A DNA stretch of 64,000 bases from Chitinophaga sp. CF118 (GCF_900112615.1 NZ_FOMK01000003.1:744001-808000), one strand, 5' to 3'; counted from the stretch's first letter, positions 1 to 10,258 are shown. The notes: generated by a model from the letters alone, not told the origin. Made by a program: numbers and translations.

Positions 1-1
1 A

Positions 2-3000
2 CAAATAAAAAATGGAAGCGCTTCTTTGAGTATTGCCAACTTTCTCGACTTCGGGTTTTCTAATCCGGATCTTGCCCTTTATGCCTATATTTATAAAGAA
101 GGGGAGTCCGTTGTTTTTTTTAAAAGAATAGAAGCTATTGTTACTTTAAACGGAACATCCGGCAACCCGGTCACTCTTCCACTGGCACTGCAACTACCTA
201 CGTCGGTTACTGGCTGGCAAATAATGTTGCAGCCAGATCAGGATATATCATTATCCGATTTTCTGGAATTCTTAGCCTTGATAGGTTCTGCCGGGCAGTT
301 TAATTTAATGGATGTATTTACAGGCCCGTTAGCAACTGTAAAAGACGTTCTTAAAGCCTTACTGCTGGAGCAGTTTTCTGTCGAAATTACAGGTTCTCTC
401 AACTCAGCTCCACATTTCCGGTCTTTCTCTTTTTTAATCCGGCAGCAAACAGCTACTGCATGGAATATTATTCCGGACAAACTGGCCTTGATGAATCTGC
501 AGGTCTATTTTAATATCACAAAAGAAATTTCAGGATATCAGACTGCTGGTTTTATAAGGGGAGAGTTGGCAATTACAGAAACCATAGCTATCAGTGCATC
601 TATCCCCATACCAGTTGGCAGCGGTGACTGGCAATTCTTTTCCAGCCATTCTGTGCCCCTTTCGGATCTCAACATCCTTTCTAAATTTACCGACGGTTTT
701 TCTATCACATCGCTTTTACCGGAATCACTGGTACAGGCACTTTCTGGTTTAACCTTAAAGGAACTCATGCTGGTTTATAATCCCGGCACAGGCATTAAAC
801 AACTTAGGTTTGTAATAAACATGTCGGAGCATTGGACGATTATTCAGGACAGCTTCGAACTAGTTTCACTTAATCTTTCTTTTAAGCTTGAAAAAGGCAC
901 AAATGGCTGGGGACTGGCAGGAAGTATTCAGTCCGTATTGCTGGCTGGAGGTATTACGATCGATACGCAGATATCGAAACCTGTTGCCGATGCTGATTGG
1001 TCTTTTGACCTATCTGCCGATAGCATACCATTGCCCGGTTTATCGGCTTTGAGCAGACTGATAGGTGGAGAAAATGCCCTGGATGATGTACTGCCGGATA
1101 GCCTGCTGAATGCTCAGCTATACCTTAATAGTCCGCGACTGGACTTTGATCTGAGCCAGAGAAAACTAACTGCATTTGGCTTCTCTTTGGCTATGGATGA
1201 GATCGACTTTGATGGGGTAAAAATACTTGAAGCAGGTATAAGTGTGGACATTATCTTCGGCGTAGCAAGAGACATAAAAATATTTGGCAAACTTCTGATT
1301 TCAGATATCGATGTGTATGTGGAGGGCGCCTCGTTGGATACCGGCGGCTGGCAGTTTTCAGGACAAGCCGCGAGAGGAAACTCTATACAAATCGGCGACC
1401 TTATCGTGAAACTGGCTACTCGGTTCGGAATTACGTCTGATGCGCCGGCAGCAATAAAAGGACTTACAGTGTCCAACCTTTTAGTATCCTTCAATACGCA
1501 AACCAAAGATCTTTCCTTTTCCATCGAAACCGAATTCCCTATTGATAATAAAGAGTTGGACGCAGTAATCAACATCGATATCACCCACAACAATGATAAA
1601 TACAGCCGTGAATTCAGCGGTATTGTCAAAGTCGGCGACCTTGAATTTGACCTGGTCTTCGACCAGGAGCAGGACACAGGCACTATTTTCCTGGCGGCTT
1701 TTGAAAATAAATCTGGCAAGTATGAAACTATCAGACCGCTGGTAGCACTTATCACAGATGATACAGATATCCTGAATGCAGCAAACGGCATTTCCTTTAA
1801 CCTGAAAGATGCGTTGCTGGTCATCGACAAGGGAACAACTACAAAGATTCTGTTCGGACTGGATATCGGTGGCGGTTTAGATATCTCTAATCTCCCACTC
1901 GTTGGCAAAATGCTGCCTGAAAATGCTACCCTACGCATGACCTTCCAGCCTTTGCTGACCAATGACGACTTCCTGGCTGCCGATATAAACAAGGTGCGCC
2001 CCCTGGTGCCTTCTGGAGGGTTCCAGCTGCCTCAGGAGGCAAAAGGACGGTTGGGTTTTAACACCCAGCTGATGATCGGGGAACAGAAATTTGACCTCAG
2101 CCTGCCCATAGGTGTGAATGATGTCAAGAGCCAGCCACCCACTACCACAACGCCGCCCGTGACACCCACCGTTGCTCCGCCGGCAAACACTGCGAACATC
2201 AAATGGTTCGTTATCCAGAAACAGCTCGGACCAGTAACGTTCGGACGGGTAGGGGTTCAGTTTCAGGATTCCCGGCTGTACTTCTTCCTCGATGCCTCCC
2301 TTTCGCTGGCCGGCCTCACCATCTCACTCGACGGCCTCTTCGCCAGCAGTACGCTCAACCCGATTCAACCTGCATTTGGTCTTCATGGCCTGGGTATTGA
2401 CTATAAGAATGATCCGTTGGAGATTGGCGGCACTTTTCTCCGGCAAACAATTACGGATACATCCGGTAACACTTATGATACTTACGATGGTACTGCTATC
2501 ATCCGCACTGAGAAGTTTGCATTGGCAGCTTTAGGTTCCTATGCCTATTACCAGGGCCATCCATCTTTGTTTATCTATGCATTTGTAGATGTGCCGCTTG
2601 GCGGGCCTGCCTTTTTCTTTGTCACCGGGCTTGCTGCTGGCTTCGGGTATAACCGCCGTGTTATGGTACCCACACTTGAAGGAATAAGGACTTTCCCACT
2701 GGTAGAACAGGTGTTTTCCGGCCCGCCCGATACAACCCAGGGGCTAAGCGGCGTGATCAATCAATTGCATGAGGTAATACCTCCTGCAACGGGCGAGTAC
2801 TTTCTGGCCGCAGGTATCCGGTTCAGCTCTTTTAAGATCATTGACTCCTTCCTGTTATTGATGGTGCGCTTCGGAACTGAGTTTGAAGTAGATATTCTGG
2901 GCCTTTCCACCCTGGTACTTCCCACGCCGGATACCGGCTCGCTCATAGAGCCGCTCGCAGAAATACAGTTAGCGTTGCAGGCTGTTTTTAATCCGTCAAA

Positions 3001-4279
3001 AGGTTATCTGAAAGTGCAGGCCGGATTAACGGCTGCCTCCTTCCTGCTTTCCCGGAATTGCCACCTGACAGGCGGTTTCGCATTTTATACCTGGTTTAAA
3101 GACAGTGACGATGGCGCTTCTGCCGGTGATTTTGCACTTACAATAGGGGGCTATCATCCGCGGTTTAAGCCACCTGCTTACTATCCGCGGGTTGCACCAC
3201 TTGGTTTCAACTGGCAGGTGATACCAGAGCTAATCATCAAAGGTGATTTTTACTTTGCCTTATTACCTTCGGCCGTTATGGCCGGTGGTTACCTGAGCGC
3301 CACCTGGACCAGCGGCAATCTGAGTGCATGGTTCAACATAGGGGCCGATTTCATCATTTCATGGAAGCCCTATTTCTACGATGCAGACATGTATGTTGAT
3401 ATGGGAGCATCCTACACGTTCCACCTTTTTGGAACGCATCATATCTCTGTCGATGTGGGCGCCGACCTTCATATCTGGGGGCCGGAATTTTCGGGTAAAG
3501 CGCATGTTCATTTGTATATCATCACTTTTGATGTCCGTTTTGGTGCAAATGATAACCTGGAACCGGAAAAGCTTTCCTGGGAAGAATTCCGGCAGTCTTT
3601 CCTGCCAGACAATTCAAAATGGGAGAACACGTCCATTACAAACGGTTTAGTCAAAAAACTGGGTACAGATGATGCCCCGCTTTTCATCGTTAATCCCAAA
3701 GATTTTGCAATGGAAACCAGTTCTGCCATCCCTGTCTCCGCTTCAAACCAGACCCTGAGCAGCGACGTCGCTAAAATCAATATCGGGTCGATGGGGATAG
3801 ATGATAATTCGATCTTCTCCAGCCATAATATAACCATTTTGCTGGGTTCAGTCGATGTTACCACTGATTTTACATTTGCTCCTGTCGTTAAGTATTTACC
3901 CAGCGCTCTCTGGGGACCAATTTTTAAACATTCGGAAAATGAGACAGAAGACGAACGACTGATTAAAAATGCATGTACAGGGTTTTCCATAAAAGGAAAA
4001 CCTGTAACTCCTTCGGCTAATACGCACGATGTAGCCACTGAAAAGCTGTTAGACCAGGATGAATTTTTTAATAGCGGAAATCCCGTTGCATTCAGTAAAC
4101 CATTACAGTTGAATGGAGCATGGCTGAAAACGACAGGTGTGAGGAATTTAGTGTCTGAGAGTATAGAGTTAGTAGCAGATGGGGAGCGCAGGAGACTGCT
4201 AAAGTCATTGAATATACGCGAAGACTATTATCCGAACAAAGAGCTTGCTGATGAATTTATTCTTTCTTCCGTTTTATAA
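2..4279 (+). CDS. Giant beta-rich protein, DUF6603-like, 5' partial
   Basis: The reading frame is open to the left edge. The first in-frame candidate start is a TTG at 26, but coding continues upstream of it, so the true start lies outside the window; about 1425 residues are visible. The N-terminal half carries at least four diverged modules of roughly 115-140 residues. Each begins with a W-[QS]-F/I strand, then a hydrophobic 'IPL.DL..L' helix and an 'LP..L' turn; they start near residues 63, 200, 325 and 440. A Thr/Pro-rich linker near residue 720 (TTTTPPVTPT) separates them from a C-terminal half rich in Gly and aromatics (for example GPVTFGRVGVQF). From memory this pattern matches the DUF6603 family, whose function I do not know. 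No catalytic motif is evident. It lies 19 bp upstream of the next gene and is probably co-transcribed with it. The family call is tentative. Confidence 0.6.
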   Translation, partial: QIKNGSASLSIANFLDFGFSNPDLALYAYIYKEGESVVFFKRIEAIVTLNGTSGNPVTLPLALQLPTSVTGWQIMLQPDQDISLSDFLEFLALIGSAGQFNLMDVFTGPLATVKDVLKALLLEQFSVEITGSLNSAPHFRSFSFLIRQQTATAWNIIPDKLALMNLQVYFNITKEISGYQTAGFIRGELAITETIAISASIPIPVGSGDWQFFSSHSVPLSDLNILSKFTDGFSITSLLPESLVQALSGLTLKELMLVYNPGTGIKQLRFVINMSEHWTIIQDSFELVSLNLSFKLEKGTNGWGLAGSIQSVLLAGGITIDTQISKPVADADWSFDLSADSIPLPGLSALSRLIGGENALDDVLPDSLLNAQLYLNSPRLDFDLSQRKLTAFGFSLAMDEIDFDGVKILEAGISVDIIFGVARDIKIFGKLLISDIDVYVEGASLDTGGWQFSGQAARGNSIQIGDLIVKLATRFGITSDAPAAIKGLTVSNLLVSFNTQTKDLSFSIETEFPIDNKELDAVINIDITHNNDKYSREFSGIVKVGDLEFDLVFDQEQDTGTIFLAAFENKSGKYETIRPLVALITDDTDILNAANGISFNLKDALLVIDKGTTTKILFGLDIGGGLDISNLPLVGKMLPENATLRMTFQPLLTNDDFLAADINKVRPLVPSGGFQLPQEAKGRLGFNTQLMIGEQKFDLSLPIGVNDVKSQPPTTTTPPVTPTVAPPANTANIKWFVIQKQLGPVTFGRVGVQFQDSRLYFFLDASLSLAGLTISLDGLFASSTLNPIQPAFGLHGLGIDYKNDPLEIGGTFLRQTITDTSGNTYDTYDGTAIIRTEKFALAALGSYAYYQGHPSLFIYAFVDVPLGGPAFFFVTGLAAGFGYNRRVMVPTLEGIRTFPLVEQVFSGPPDTTQGLSGVINQLHEVIPPATGEYFLAAGIRFSSFKIIDSFLLLMVRFGTEFEVDILGLSTLVLPTPDTGSLIEPLAEIQLALQAVFNPSKGYLKVQAGLTAASFLLSRNCHLTGGFAFYTWFKDSDDGASAGDFALTIGGYHPRFKPPAYYPRVAPLGFNWQVIPELIIKGDFYFALLPSAVMAGGYLSATWTSGNLSAWFNIGADFIISWKPYFYDADMYVDMGASYTFHLFGTHHISVDVGADLHIWGPEFSGKAHVHLYIITFDVRFGANDNLEPEKLSWEEFRQSFLPDNSKWENTSITNGLVKKLGTDDAPLFIVNPKDFAMETSSAIPVSASNQTLSSDVAKINIGSMGIDDNSIFSSHNITILLGSVDVTTDFTFAPVVKYLPSALWGPIFKHSENETEDERLIKNACTGFSIKGKPVTPSANTHDVATEKLLDQDEFFNSGNPVAFSKPLQLNGAWLKTTGVRNLVSESIELVADGERRRLLKSLNIREDYYPNKELADEFILSSVL

Positions 4280-4298
4280 GAAAATCTGAACTACAATT

Positions 4299-6386
4299 AT
4301 GTTAGAAAATATCACCCCTCCACGCATTTTATTCTATCAGAATCATAAACCAGCAATGGTTCCTGGTGACTACACCATTACCGTAAGCGGAACTATTTCA
4401 CACAGGCAAACGAATGGAAAAAATGATGCAATAAATAGTAATAACACTGCTTCTGCAACCACGCGCTTTGCTGTATATGGTGAACGTTTCACTATACAGG
4501 AACAAGACGTACGGGCCATTTTTCCGGCGAGCGGAAGTACCGGTGAATATGCAAGTGTATTGCCTCATGTTATCATCAACAGGAATACTTTGCCATGGGA
4601 ACGTCATGCGTTCACTACCAATAAAGATCTTCCGTGGCTTGCATTATTGTTATTTGATGAAAGCGAAGTGCCGGAAAAAAAGATCATAACAGTCGCTGCC
4701 CTGAAAAATACCCCATCAGGCACAATAAATTTTCCGGCATTCTCTATTGAAACCGCTCAAAATGACGAAGAGGCACTTACTGTGATCGATGTACCCAAAG
4801 CTGTTCTGGTAAAGATATTACCGTCTGCAGCCAGCCTTTTGTTGCTGGCCCACACTCGCCAGGGCGTTAATGAGACGCATGAACTTGTAGGAGAGGAGAA
4901 CGCTGTTGTATTTAGTAACCGCCTGCCGGCACAGGGAGTGCGGAGTACAATGCACCTGGTGTCGGTGGAGGGAAGGTATAATGCGAACGGCTTTGATTTT
5001 TCCGGGAATGGAAATCTTTTTCGATTGGTAAGCCTGAAAAGCTGGGAGTTTTATACGCTGGAACACTTTAAGATTACGGGTATTACCTTAAGTGCAATTA
5101 AAGATAAGGCCTCTGAAGACTTGCCCGGACTTTCAACTTTGCTCGACCGTGAGTTTGCAGGTACAGAAAGTAGTTTTCTTGATGAAGTGGCCCAGGTCAT
5201 AGGAAAGAGTGCAGTGCCCGACGCTTATAAAAATGATCTGATAGCAGGAGCAAGGTTTGATAAGACCTTTGATGGACTGCTTAAAGGCCTGAACAAGGAC
5301 TTGCTTACATTGCGTTTGCCGCCAAACACTGATACTGCTGCCGAACGGTTCTTGTCACAGGGATTGACACCACTGGTGCACCATTTTCGTAATGGTGATC
5401 AATCGGTGTCCTGGTACAGAGGCCCGTTTTTGCCTTTTCAACCAAAGTCTGTTGACGACGATGCTGTACAAAAGTTACTACCGGAAACGTCAGACGATCT
5501 GTCACAATTTTATGCTGAAAATGGTATGTTCAATGTTACCTACTCAGCAGCATGGGAAATTGGACGGCTGATGGCGCTGTCAAGTAAGGATTTTTCAGTA
5601 AACCTGTTTAAATGGAAGCGTTTAACAGCGCAACATGTGCACAAAACCCGCCAATCGGCAGCGCATGAACATTTACCTGTTTTTGCCCACGGTCACAATC
5701 ACGAGTTGGAAAAGTCACTTTGGGATTTGCATCTTCAACCCTGGCTTAACCAACTGGCAACACTTCAAAACATTCCCGGCAATTACCTTCTGCCAGATGA
5801 AAAACTATTGCCGAAGGAATCTATCCGCTTTTTTTATGTAGATAAAAACTGGCTGGTTGCTGCTTTGAGTGGCGCATTCAGTGTAGGAGGGGATTGGGAT
5901 GCAGCCAGTCAAAAGGACGACAATTTCTTTAATGATTTCCTTGATCTGGAAGGTTGCCGTATTAAAGGGTTCCTGCTACGTTCCGACTTGGTGGATGGTT
6001 GGCCCGGCCTTATCATTGATGGTTATGATGCAAACAATACGAAGTTGCTTCCACTGCGTCGCCAGCTCTCGAAGAATATTCTGCTGTGTCTCTTCGATGC
6101 AGATATTGACAAAGTTGTTTTTCATCAAAAAACGGAAGTGATGCACTTGGGCCTGGAAAAAGATAATGAAAATTTCTTGAAACGGATCAGGAATGAAGAC
6201 GGTACAGAAACAAACATTACAATACCCATCACCTGGCAGTCAAATTCCGGAGCAAGGGTAATTAACATGGCCGAACTTGCTAAAGGGCTTAACAAAGATG
6301 GTAGGCCTGCCAGTTTTGCCATGAATATGATAGAAGGAATACCCAGAGTTATTTTTAACATTAAAAATATTGTTCCATCAGATTGA
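4299..6386 (+). CDS. Conserved hypothetical protein, partner of the giant upstream protein
   Basis: This 695-residue protein starts with ATG 19 bp after the giant beta-rich gene. It has no signal peptide and no predicted membrane segment by eye. The N-terminus (PPRILFYQNHKPAMVPGDY) reads like a beta-sandwich. It is followed by a conserved-looking block around residues 75-105 (YGERFTIQ, FPASGSTGEYASVLPHV, TLPWER) and a longer mixed alpha/beta C-terminal part. I do not recognise a named family or an active site. Close spacing and a terminator right after it make a two-gene unit with the preceding gene likely, so the two products may act together. Structural, enzymatic or toxin-associated roles all remain open. 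Confidence 0.75.
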   Translation: MLENITPPRILFYQNHKPAMVPGDYTITVSGTISHRQTNGKNDAINSNNTASATTRFAVYGERFTIQEQDVRAIFPASGSTGEYASVLPHVIINRNTLPWERHAFTTNKDLPWLALLLFDESEVPEKKIITVAALKNTPSGTINFPAFSIETAQNDEEALTVIDVPKAVLVKILPSAASLLLLAHTRQGVNETHELVGEENAVVFSNRLPAQGVRSTMHLVSVEGRYNANGFDFSGNGNLFRLVSLKSWEFYTLEHFKITGITLSAIKDKASEDLPGLSTLLDREFAGTESSFLDEVAQVIGKSAVPDAYKNDLIAGARFDKTFDGLLKGLNKDLLTLRLPPNTDTAAERFLSQGLTPLVHHFRNGDQSVSWYRGPFLPFQPKSVDDDAVQKLLPETSDDLSQFYAENGMFNVTYSAAWEIGRLMALSSKDFSVNLFKWKRLTAQHVHKTRQSAAHEHLPVFAHGHNHELEKSLWDLHLQPWLNQLATLQNIPGNYLLPDEKLLPKESIRFFYVDKNWLVAALSGAFSVGGDWDAASQKDDNFFNDFLDLEGCRIKGFLLRSDLVDGWPGLIIDGYDANNTKLLPLRRQLSKNILLCLFDADIDKVVFHQKTEVMHLGLEKDNENFLKRIRNEDGTETNITIPITWQSNSGARVINMAELAKGLNKDGRPASFAMNMIEGIPRVIFNIKNIVPSD

Positions 6387-6435
6387 CTCATATATCTGTT
6401 GGTATTTCTCTAAATAACTGACAATTGATTTTAGC

Positions 6436-6466
6436 AAGGGTGCCTCTTGTATGGGGCACCCTTTAA
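6436..6466 (+). terminator. Rho-independent terminator
   Basis: A perfect 9-bp stem (AAGGGTGCC pairing with GGCACCCTT, 6436-6444 with 6455-6463) has a 10-nt loop and is followed by a short T/A run. It lies 50 bp after the stop of the 695-residue gene and closes the two-gene unit. Confidence 0.75.
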
Positions 6467-6570
6467 TACTTTAACATTCTTTTGTCTCCGGAATATTCCA
6501 CTACGTCGAACCTTTTTAACTCTTTGTCTATAATAAAGTTTTACCCTTAAAGACTGATTATCTTACAGTC

Positions 6571-7590
6571 ATGAAAACAAGGATATCTATCATTCTTACT
6601 CACCTTCTTTTCCTTGCGGGATTTGTCAGCTTCCCGGTTTTCACAATACCGCCCTCAGGGGAACATATTAATTTAAATACAGGAGAATTTTCCCAGTCAC
6701 TGGTTTTAAATAATATATTGGCTGCTGCAGGATATTATCTGAATTACTATTATTTCATTCCTTCATTTAATCTTAAAAGAAAATATATACACTATACCGT
6801 TTCATTGTTGCTGACAGCCTCTATCTATCTTTTTATTCCTTCTGTATGTAATATTGTTTTAAATAGGTTAGCGTTACCCTTTCACTTTATTGATTCATTG
6901 ATTGTACCTACCGGCCCATTACTGATGCTTACACTGGCCTTTATGCTTTCTTACATCTTACATAAACATAATGAATGGAAGCAGTCGCAACGGGATAAGA
7001 TGGAAATAGAAATGCAGAAAAATGCTGCGGAGATGATCTTACTTAAGAATCAGATCAATCCTCACTTTTTTTTCAATACTTTAAATGGCATTTATGCTTT
7101 GGCGATCCGGCAATCTGATAATACTGCACCTGCTATATTACAGCTATCACAGATGATGCGATATGTGTTGTATGACAGTGAGGAAGAAAAAGTATTGCTG
7201 GAAAAGGAAATTGCTTACATGCGTGGATATGTAAAGATGCAGCAAATGCGACTGGGGAGTAATAATAGAGTAAACTTTGAAATAAATGGTGCTGCTACGG
7301 GATTAACTATTGTCCCATTATTAATGATACCATTTATAGAGAATAATTTCAAATATGGAATATCGGGCAACCGGGAAACCCGGATGAGTATTATTATTGA
7401 CATTACTGAGAAGATACTTAGATTCAAGTCGAAAAATACGATTGTTCTTCGTAATCAGGATGATAATTATAAAGGGATAGGTATCAGTAACGTCAGGCGC
7501 CGGCTGGATTTAGCATATCATGGCCGGCACGATTTGTTTATCAGCGAATTGTCGAATGAATTTGTTGTTCAACTGGAAATAAAACTCTAA
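6571..7590 (+). CDS. LytS/YehU-type membrane sensor histidine kinase
   Basis: This 339-residue kinase belongs to the His_kinase/LytS group. Four hydrophobic segments fill residues 1-135, followed by a short coiled coil and the phosphoacceptor block NQINPHFFFNTLNGIY around residues 160-175, with His in the PHF motif. The ATP-binding part shows an N-box variant (PFIENNFKYG) and a glycine box (GIGISNVRRRL). It would autophosphorylate and pass phosphate to the LytTR regulator encoded 3 bp downstream. No ligand-binding periplasmic domain is present, so the stimulus is probably sensed in or near the membrane. Confidence 0.93.
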   Translation: MKTRISIILTHLLFLAGFVSFPVFTIPPSGEHINLNTGEFSQSLVLNNILAAAGYYLNYYYFIPSFNLKRKYIHYTVSLLLTASIYLFIPSVCNIVLNRLALPFHFIDSLIVPTGPLLMLTLAFMLSYILHKHNEWKQSQRDKMEIEMQKNAAEMILLKNQINPHFFFNTLNGIYALAIRQSDNTAPAILQLSQMMRYVLYDSEEEKVLLEKEIAYMRGYVKMQQMRLGSNNRVNFEINGAATGLTIVPLLMIPFIENNFKYGISGNRETRMSIIIDITEKILRFKSKNTIVLRNQDDNYKGIGISNVRRRLDLAYHGRHDLFISELSNEFVVQLEIKL

Positions 7591-7593
7591 ACG

Positions 7594-8310
7594 ATGTTAC
7601 ATTGTATTGCTATTGACGACGAACCGCTTTCTCTCGACATACTGAAAGCCTATAGCGAACCCCTGAATAATATAACATTGGCCTGCACCTTTACCAGTAC
7701 TACGCTGGCCAGGCAATACCTCGATAACAACACTGTAGACCTTATATTCCTGGATATTGAAATGGCGGATATTGACGGTTTGTCTTTTTACAGATCGCTT
7801 AATACAAAGCCTATGGTCATCTTTACCACAGCTTATAGTAGTTACGCTGTTCAGGGTTTTGAGATCGCAGCGCTGGACTACCTGTTAAAACCAATCAGCA
7901 TTGAACGCTTTCTGCAAGCGATTCAGAAAGCCTGTCATCTTATGGCTTTCCACCAGCATATCATGCATACAAATACATCTTTCCTTAGTGTCAGATCAGA
8001 ATATCAGACTAAGAAGATTGCGCTGTCTGAAATACTGTATATAGAGGGACTAAATAATCATGTAAAGATCTATACAGATAGTTCTCCCAAGCCTATCCTT
8101 TCAATGATGTCCATGAAAGAAATCTTATCAAAGTTATCTGGCCGGAGATTCGCCAGGATACACCGGTCTTATATTATTGACTTATCAAAGGTAACATCCT
8201 ATAATAGCCGCCATATCTTCATAGAAAATAAGCAATTTCCTATTGGTGACACCTACCGTAATGTAACAAAACACCTGATAGAACCATCTGACGGTTCTCC
8301 ATTATTTTAG
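7594..8310 (+). CDS. LytTR-family response regulator
   Basis: A 238-residue response regulator. The receiver domain (residues 1-120) has the acidic pair IDDEP, the phosphoacceptor Asp in LIFLDIEMADIDG, Thr in FTTAYS and Lys in YLLKPIS. The C-terminal LytTR DNA-binding domain (about 135-238) has the typical IEGLNNHVKIYT and FARIHRSYIIDLSKV signatures. It starts 3 bp after the kinase stop, so the pair forms an operon. LytTR regulators in this phylum often act on adjacent genes; the secreted protein that follows is a possible target. Confidence 0.95.
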   Translation: MLHCIAIDDEPLSLDILKAYSEPLNNITLACTFTSTTLARQYLDNNTVDLIFLDIEMADIDGLSFYRSLNTKPMVIFTTAYSSYAVQGFEIAALDYLLKPISIERFLQAIQKACHLMAFHQHIMHTNTSFLSVRSEYQTKKIALSEILYIEGLNNHVKIYTDSSPKPILSMMSMKEILSKLSGRRFARIHRSYIIDLSKVTSYNSRHIFIENKQFPIGDTYRNVTKHLIEPSDGSPLF

Positions 8311-8451
8311 GTGGATTCTCCCATTTATTTTTTAAGCGAAGACCTTACACTATAGATTTGTAACGGGATTATAAAAAAGATTTTCGCTGAAAAGATCTAC
8401 ACCACAGTAGACTCATCTATCAGATAAGGTAGATGCTGTAAATGATATACT

Positions 8452-9948
8452 ATGAAATTTTTGTTACGAATGCTGATTCTTATATCATTTTGTTATGAAG
8501 GGTATGCACAGCGTCCGTTACCACCGCCTTTTAAGGCTAACGGCATGCAGAAGATCTTAATAGAAGAAAACAATAAAACTGGTACTAAAGATACCATCAA
8601 ACAAGGAAGTTTTATAAAGTTATGGTTCTGGTCAAAGGGGAAAAGGATAATGGAACAACCATTGATAAGAAGTGATTTTAATCGTCATACTTATTATGTC
8701 GAATCCAATCTGATAGCAATAACCGATAGCGCATTGATCTTTGTAAAACGTCCTCCTTTCATCCCTTTGCCAATTCCTTTACCCCTGGGCTCATTAGACT
8801 TCGATACTGTTAAAATTGCAGATATAACATCGTTCAGGACATTGAACAGAAGTGTAGAAGGGGGCGTTAAAGGCGCTGTCATGATGCCAACTATGTCGTT
8901 CATGCCGGAATATTTTACCACTTTCCCAGGTATGCTCTTTATGATGCCATCCATGCAGATCGGGACTACCTTTTTGGGAGATGCTGTATTCCGGTTTCAC
9001 AGGATGAAACGACAGCATCCACGCTTCCGACTGACGGTTGGAGAAATGCCAGCTGATTCTATGTATTATATTAAGAGACGAAAACTACTGAATGAAAAAG
9101 ATTACGAATGGGAGATTGAACGGTCAGAGCGTTACGATAAGATGTACAGGAGAATAAAACATGATCTTTCTGATCAGATACTGGATGAATTTGTAGGGAA
9201 TCGTATCATTAGTGTGTCCCTTGGATCTATGTTTGTTGCTGGGTATAGCAAAGGATCCGAAGATCTTAATACAAGAGTGAATATATCGGACCGGAAATTT
9301 GTATTCGGCTTGTCTTCCGAGCATTTCATTTCACAAAAGCATCGGGTAGGCATAGAGATACAAATGAATAAAACTGAAAGGTTTACTTCTGTAACAGGAT
9401 CATCATCTTTACATATTACTGGTAGTTCAGGCATGATCCTTTCAAACTTTGCATATATAAAATTTGGTCTGGGTGGTCTTTACAACGAGCGTTACAAAAG
9501 CAAACTAAGGACACAGATTGCTGCATTGGATGCAGACGCAATCAGTGAAGCTGATGAAGTCAGTCTTGGTTTTATTCAGTCAAAAAGGGCGTTTCTCAGA
9601 ACAAAACTAACAGCGGAACCCAAACCATATTTCATGTTCGGGGCAGGTGCGGTGAATACAACGCTGATCCGGATCAAAGGTAGTATGAGCAGCGGTATAA
9701 ATACTACCGATTATTCACAGCAAAAGTTTTCCCTTGAATCCGGGCTGGGAATCTTTTCCCGACTGGGCCGGCGCCTCACTTATGATATGTCAGTAAAGTA
9801 CCTGTGGAGCCCCGATTATACACCTTCAATAGGTGGTTTGACAAGTTATAGTGGTGTAAGATTGCAGTTTAATGTTGGATATATGGTAGGTAGCAGCTTT
9901 GTAAGAATGAGAAGGCAGCTGAGATCAATATCAACGAACAGGGAATAG
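8452..9948 (+). CDS. Secreted protein, probable outer-membrane barrel, unknown function
   Basis: A 498-residue protein with a clear signal peptide (MKFLLRMLILISFCYEGYAQ). The N-terminal third has a small beta domain (KLWFWSKGKRI, then SALIFVKRPPF) that resembles proteins annotating cell-surface stress responses. A Met/Pro-rich hydrophobic stretch near residues 140-180 could insert in a membrane. The C-terminal 270 residues alternate polar and hydrophobic residues and end with long aromatic strands (YSGVRLQFNVGYMVGSSF), as in outer-membrane barrels. It follows the LytS/LytTR pair after 141 bp and may be under its control. I do not recognise the family. Confidence 0.8.
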   Translation: MKFLLRMLILISFCYEGYAQRPLPPPFKANGMQKILIEENNKTGTKDTIKQGSFIKLWFWSKGKRIMEQPLIRSDFNRHTYYVESNLIAITDSALIFVKRPPFIPLPIPLPLGSLDFDTVKIADITSFRTLNRSVEGGVKGAVMMPTMSFMPEYFTTFPGMLFMMPSMQIGTTFLGDAVFRFHRMKRQHPRFRLTVGEMPADSMYYIKRRKLLNEKDYEWEIERSERYDKMYRRIKHDLSDQILDEFVGNRIISVSLGSMFVAGYSKGSEDLNTRVNISDRKFVFGLSSEHFISQKHRVGIEIQMNKTERFTSVTGSSSLHITGSSGMILSNFAYIKFGLGGLYNERYKSKLRTQIAALDADAISEADEVSLGFIQSKRAFLRTKLTAEPKPYFMFGAGAVNTTLIRIKGSMSSGINTTDYSQQKFSLESGLGIFSRLGRRLTYDMSVKYLWSPDYTPSIGGLTSYSGVRLQFNVGYMVGSSFVRMRRQLRSISTNRE

Positions 9949-10019
9949 TATGATTGATAAGAGACATTTTTGGCTACAGATAAGAAAGACGGTTTCTGGG
10001 AATGCCTGTTTGGAATGTC

Positions 10020-10202
10020 TTAGTTAAAGGACTTTCTGAATGCTAATGGCGTTACACTTGTTTTATTCTTGAAAAATTTATTAAATGACTGAGGATATTC
10101 AAATCCCAATTCATAAGCAATTTCACTTACAGACAATGAAGTTGTAGTGAGTATCTCCTTAGCCTTCTCAATTAATTTCAAATTCCGCCATAAAGAAATA
10201 CT
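10020..10202 (-). pseudogene. Remnant of an AraC-family HTH domain
   Basis: On the minus strand, about 60 codons encode the second helix-turn-helix of an AraC regulator (LSVSEIAYELGFEYPQSFNK followed by FFKNKTSVTPLAFRKSFN and a stop). An in-frame TGA lies just upstream (10203-10205), so there is no sensor domain, no first HTH and no plausible start. The fragment fills most of the gap between the secreted-protein gene and the methyltransferase gene. It is most simply the 3' end of a deleted regulator gene. Confidence 0.75.
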
Positions 10203-10258
10203 TCAGGTTATGTGATAGCTTAAAATTATGTAACTTGGTTGCAAATTTAAGTGAGATT

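Noticed and set aside
1114..1992. A 292-codon reading frame antisense to the giant protein gene
   Set aside because: It is Ser/Ile-rich, has no domain pattern and lies fully inside a well-supported coding region in the other direction.
3508..4038. A 176-codon reading frame antisense to the giant protein gene
   Set aside because: No recognisable family and complete overlap with the sense gene; a codon-bias shadow.
10235..10258. TTG start extending the methyltransferase by eight residues
   Set aside because: The ATG at 10259 has a GTGAG upstream and gives a normal N-terminus for the family.
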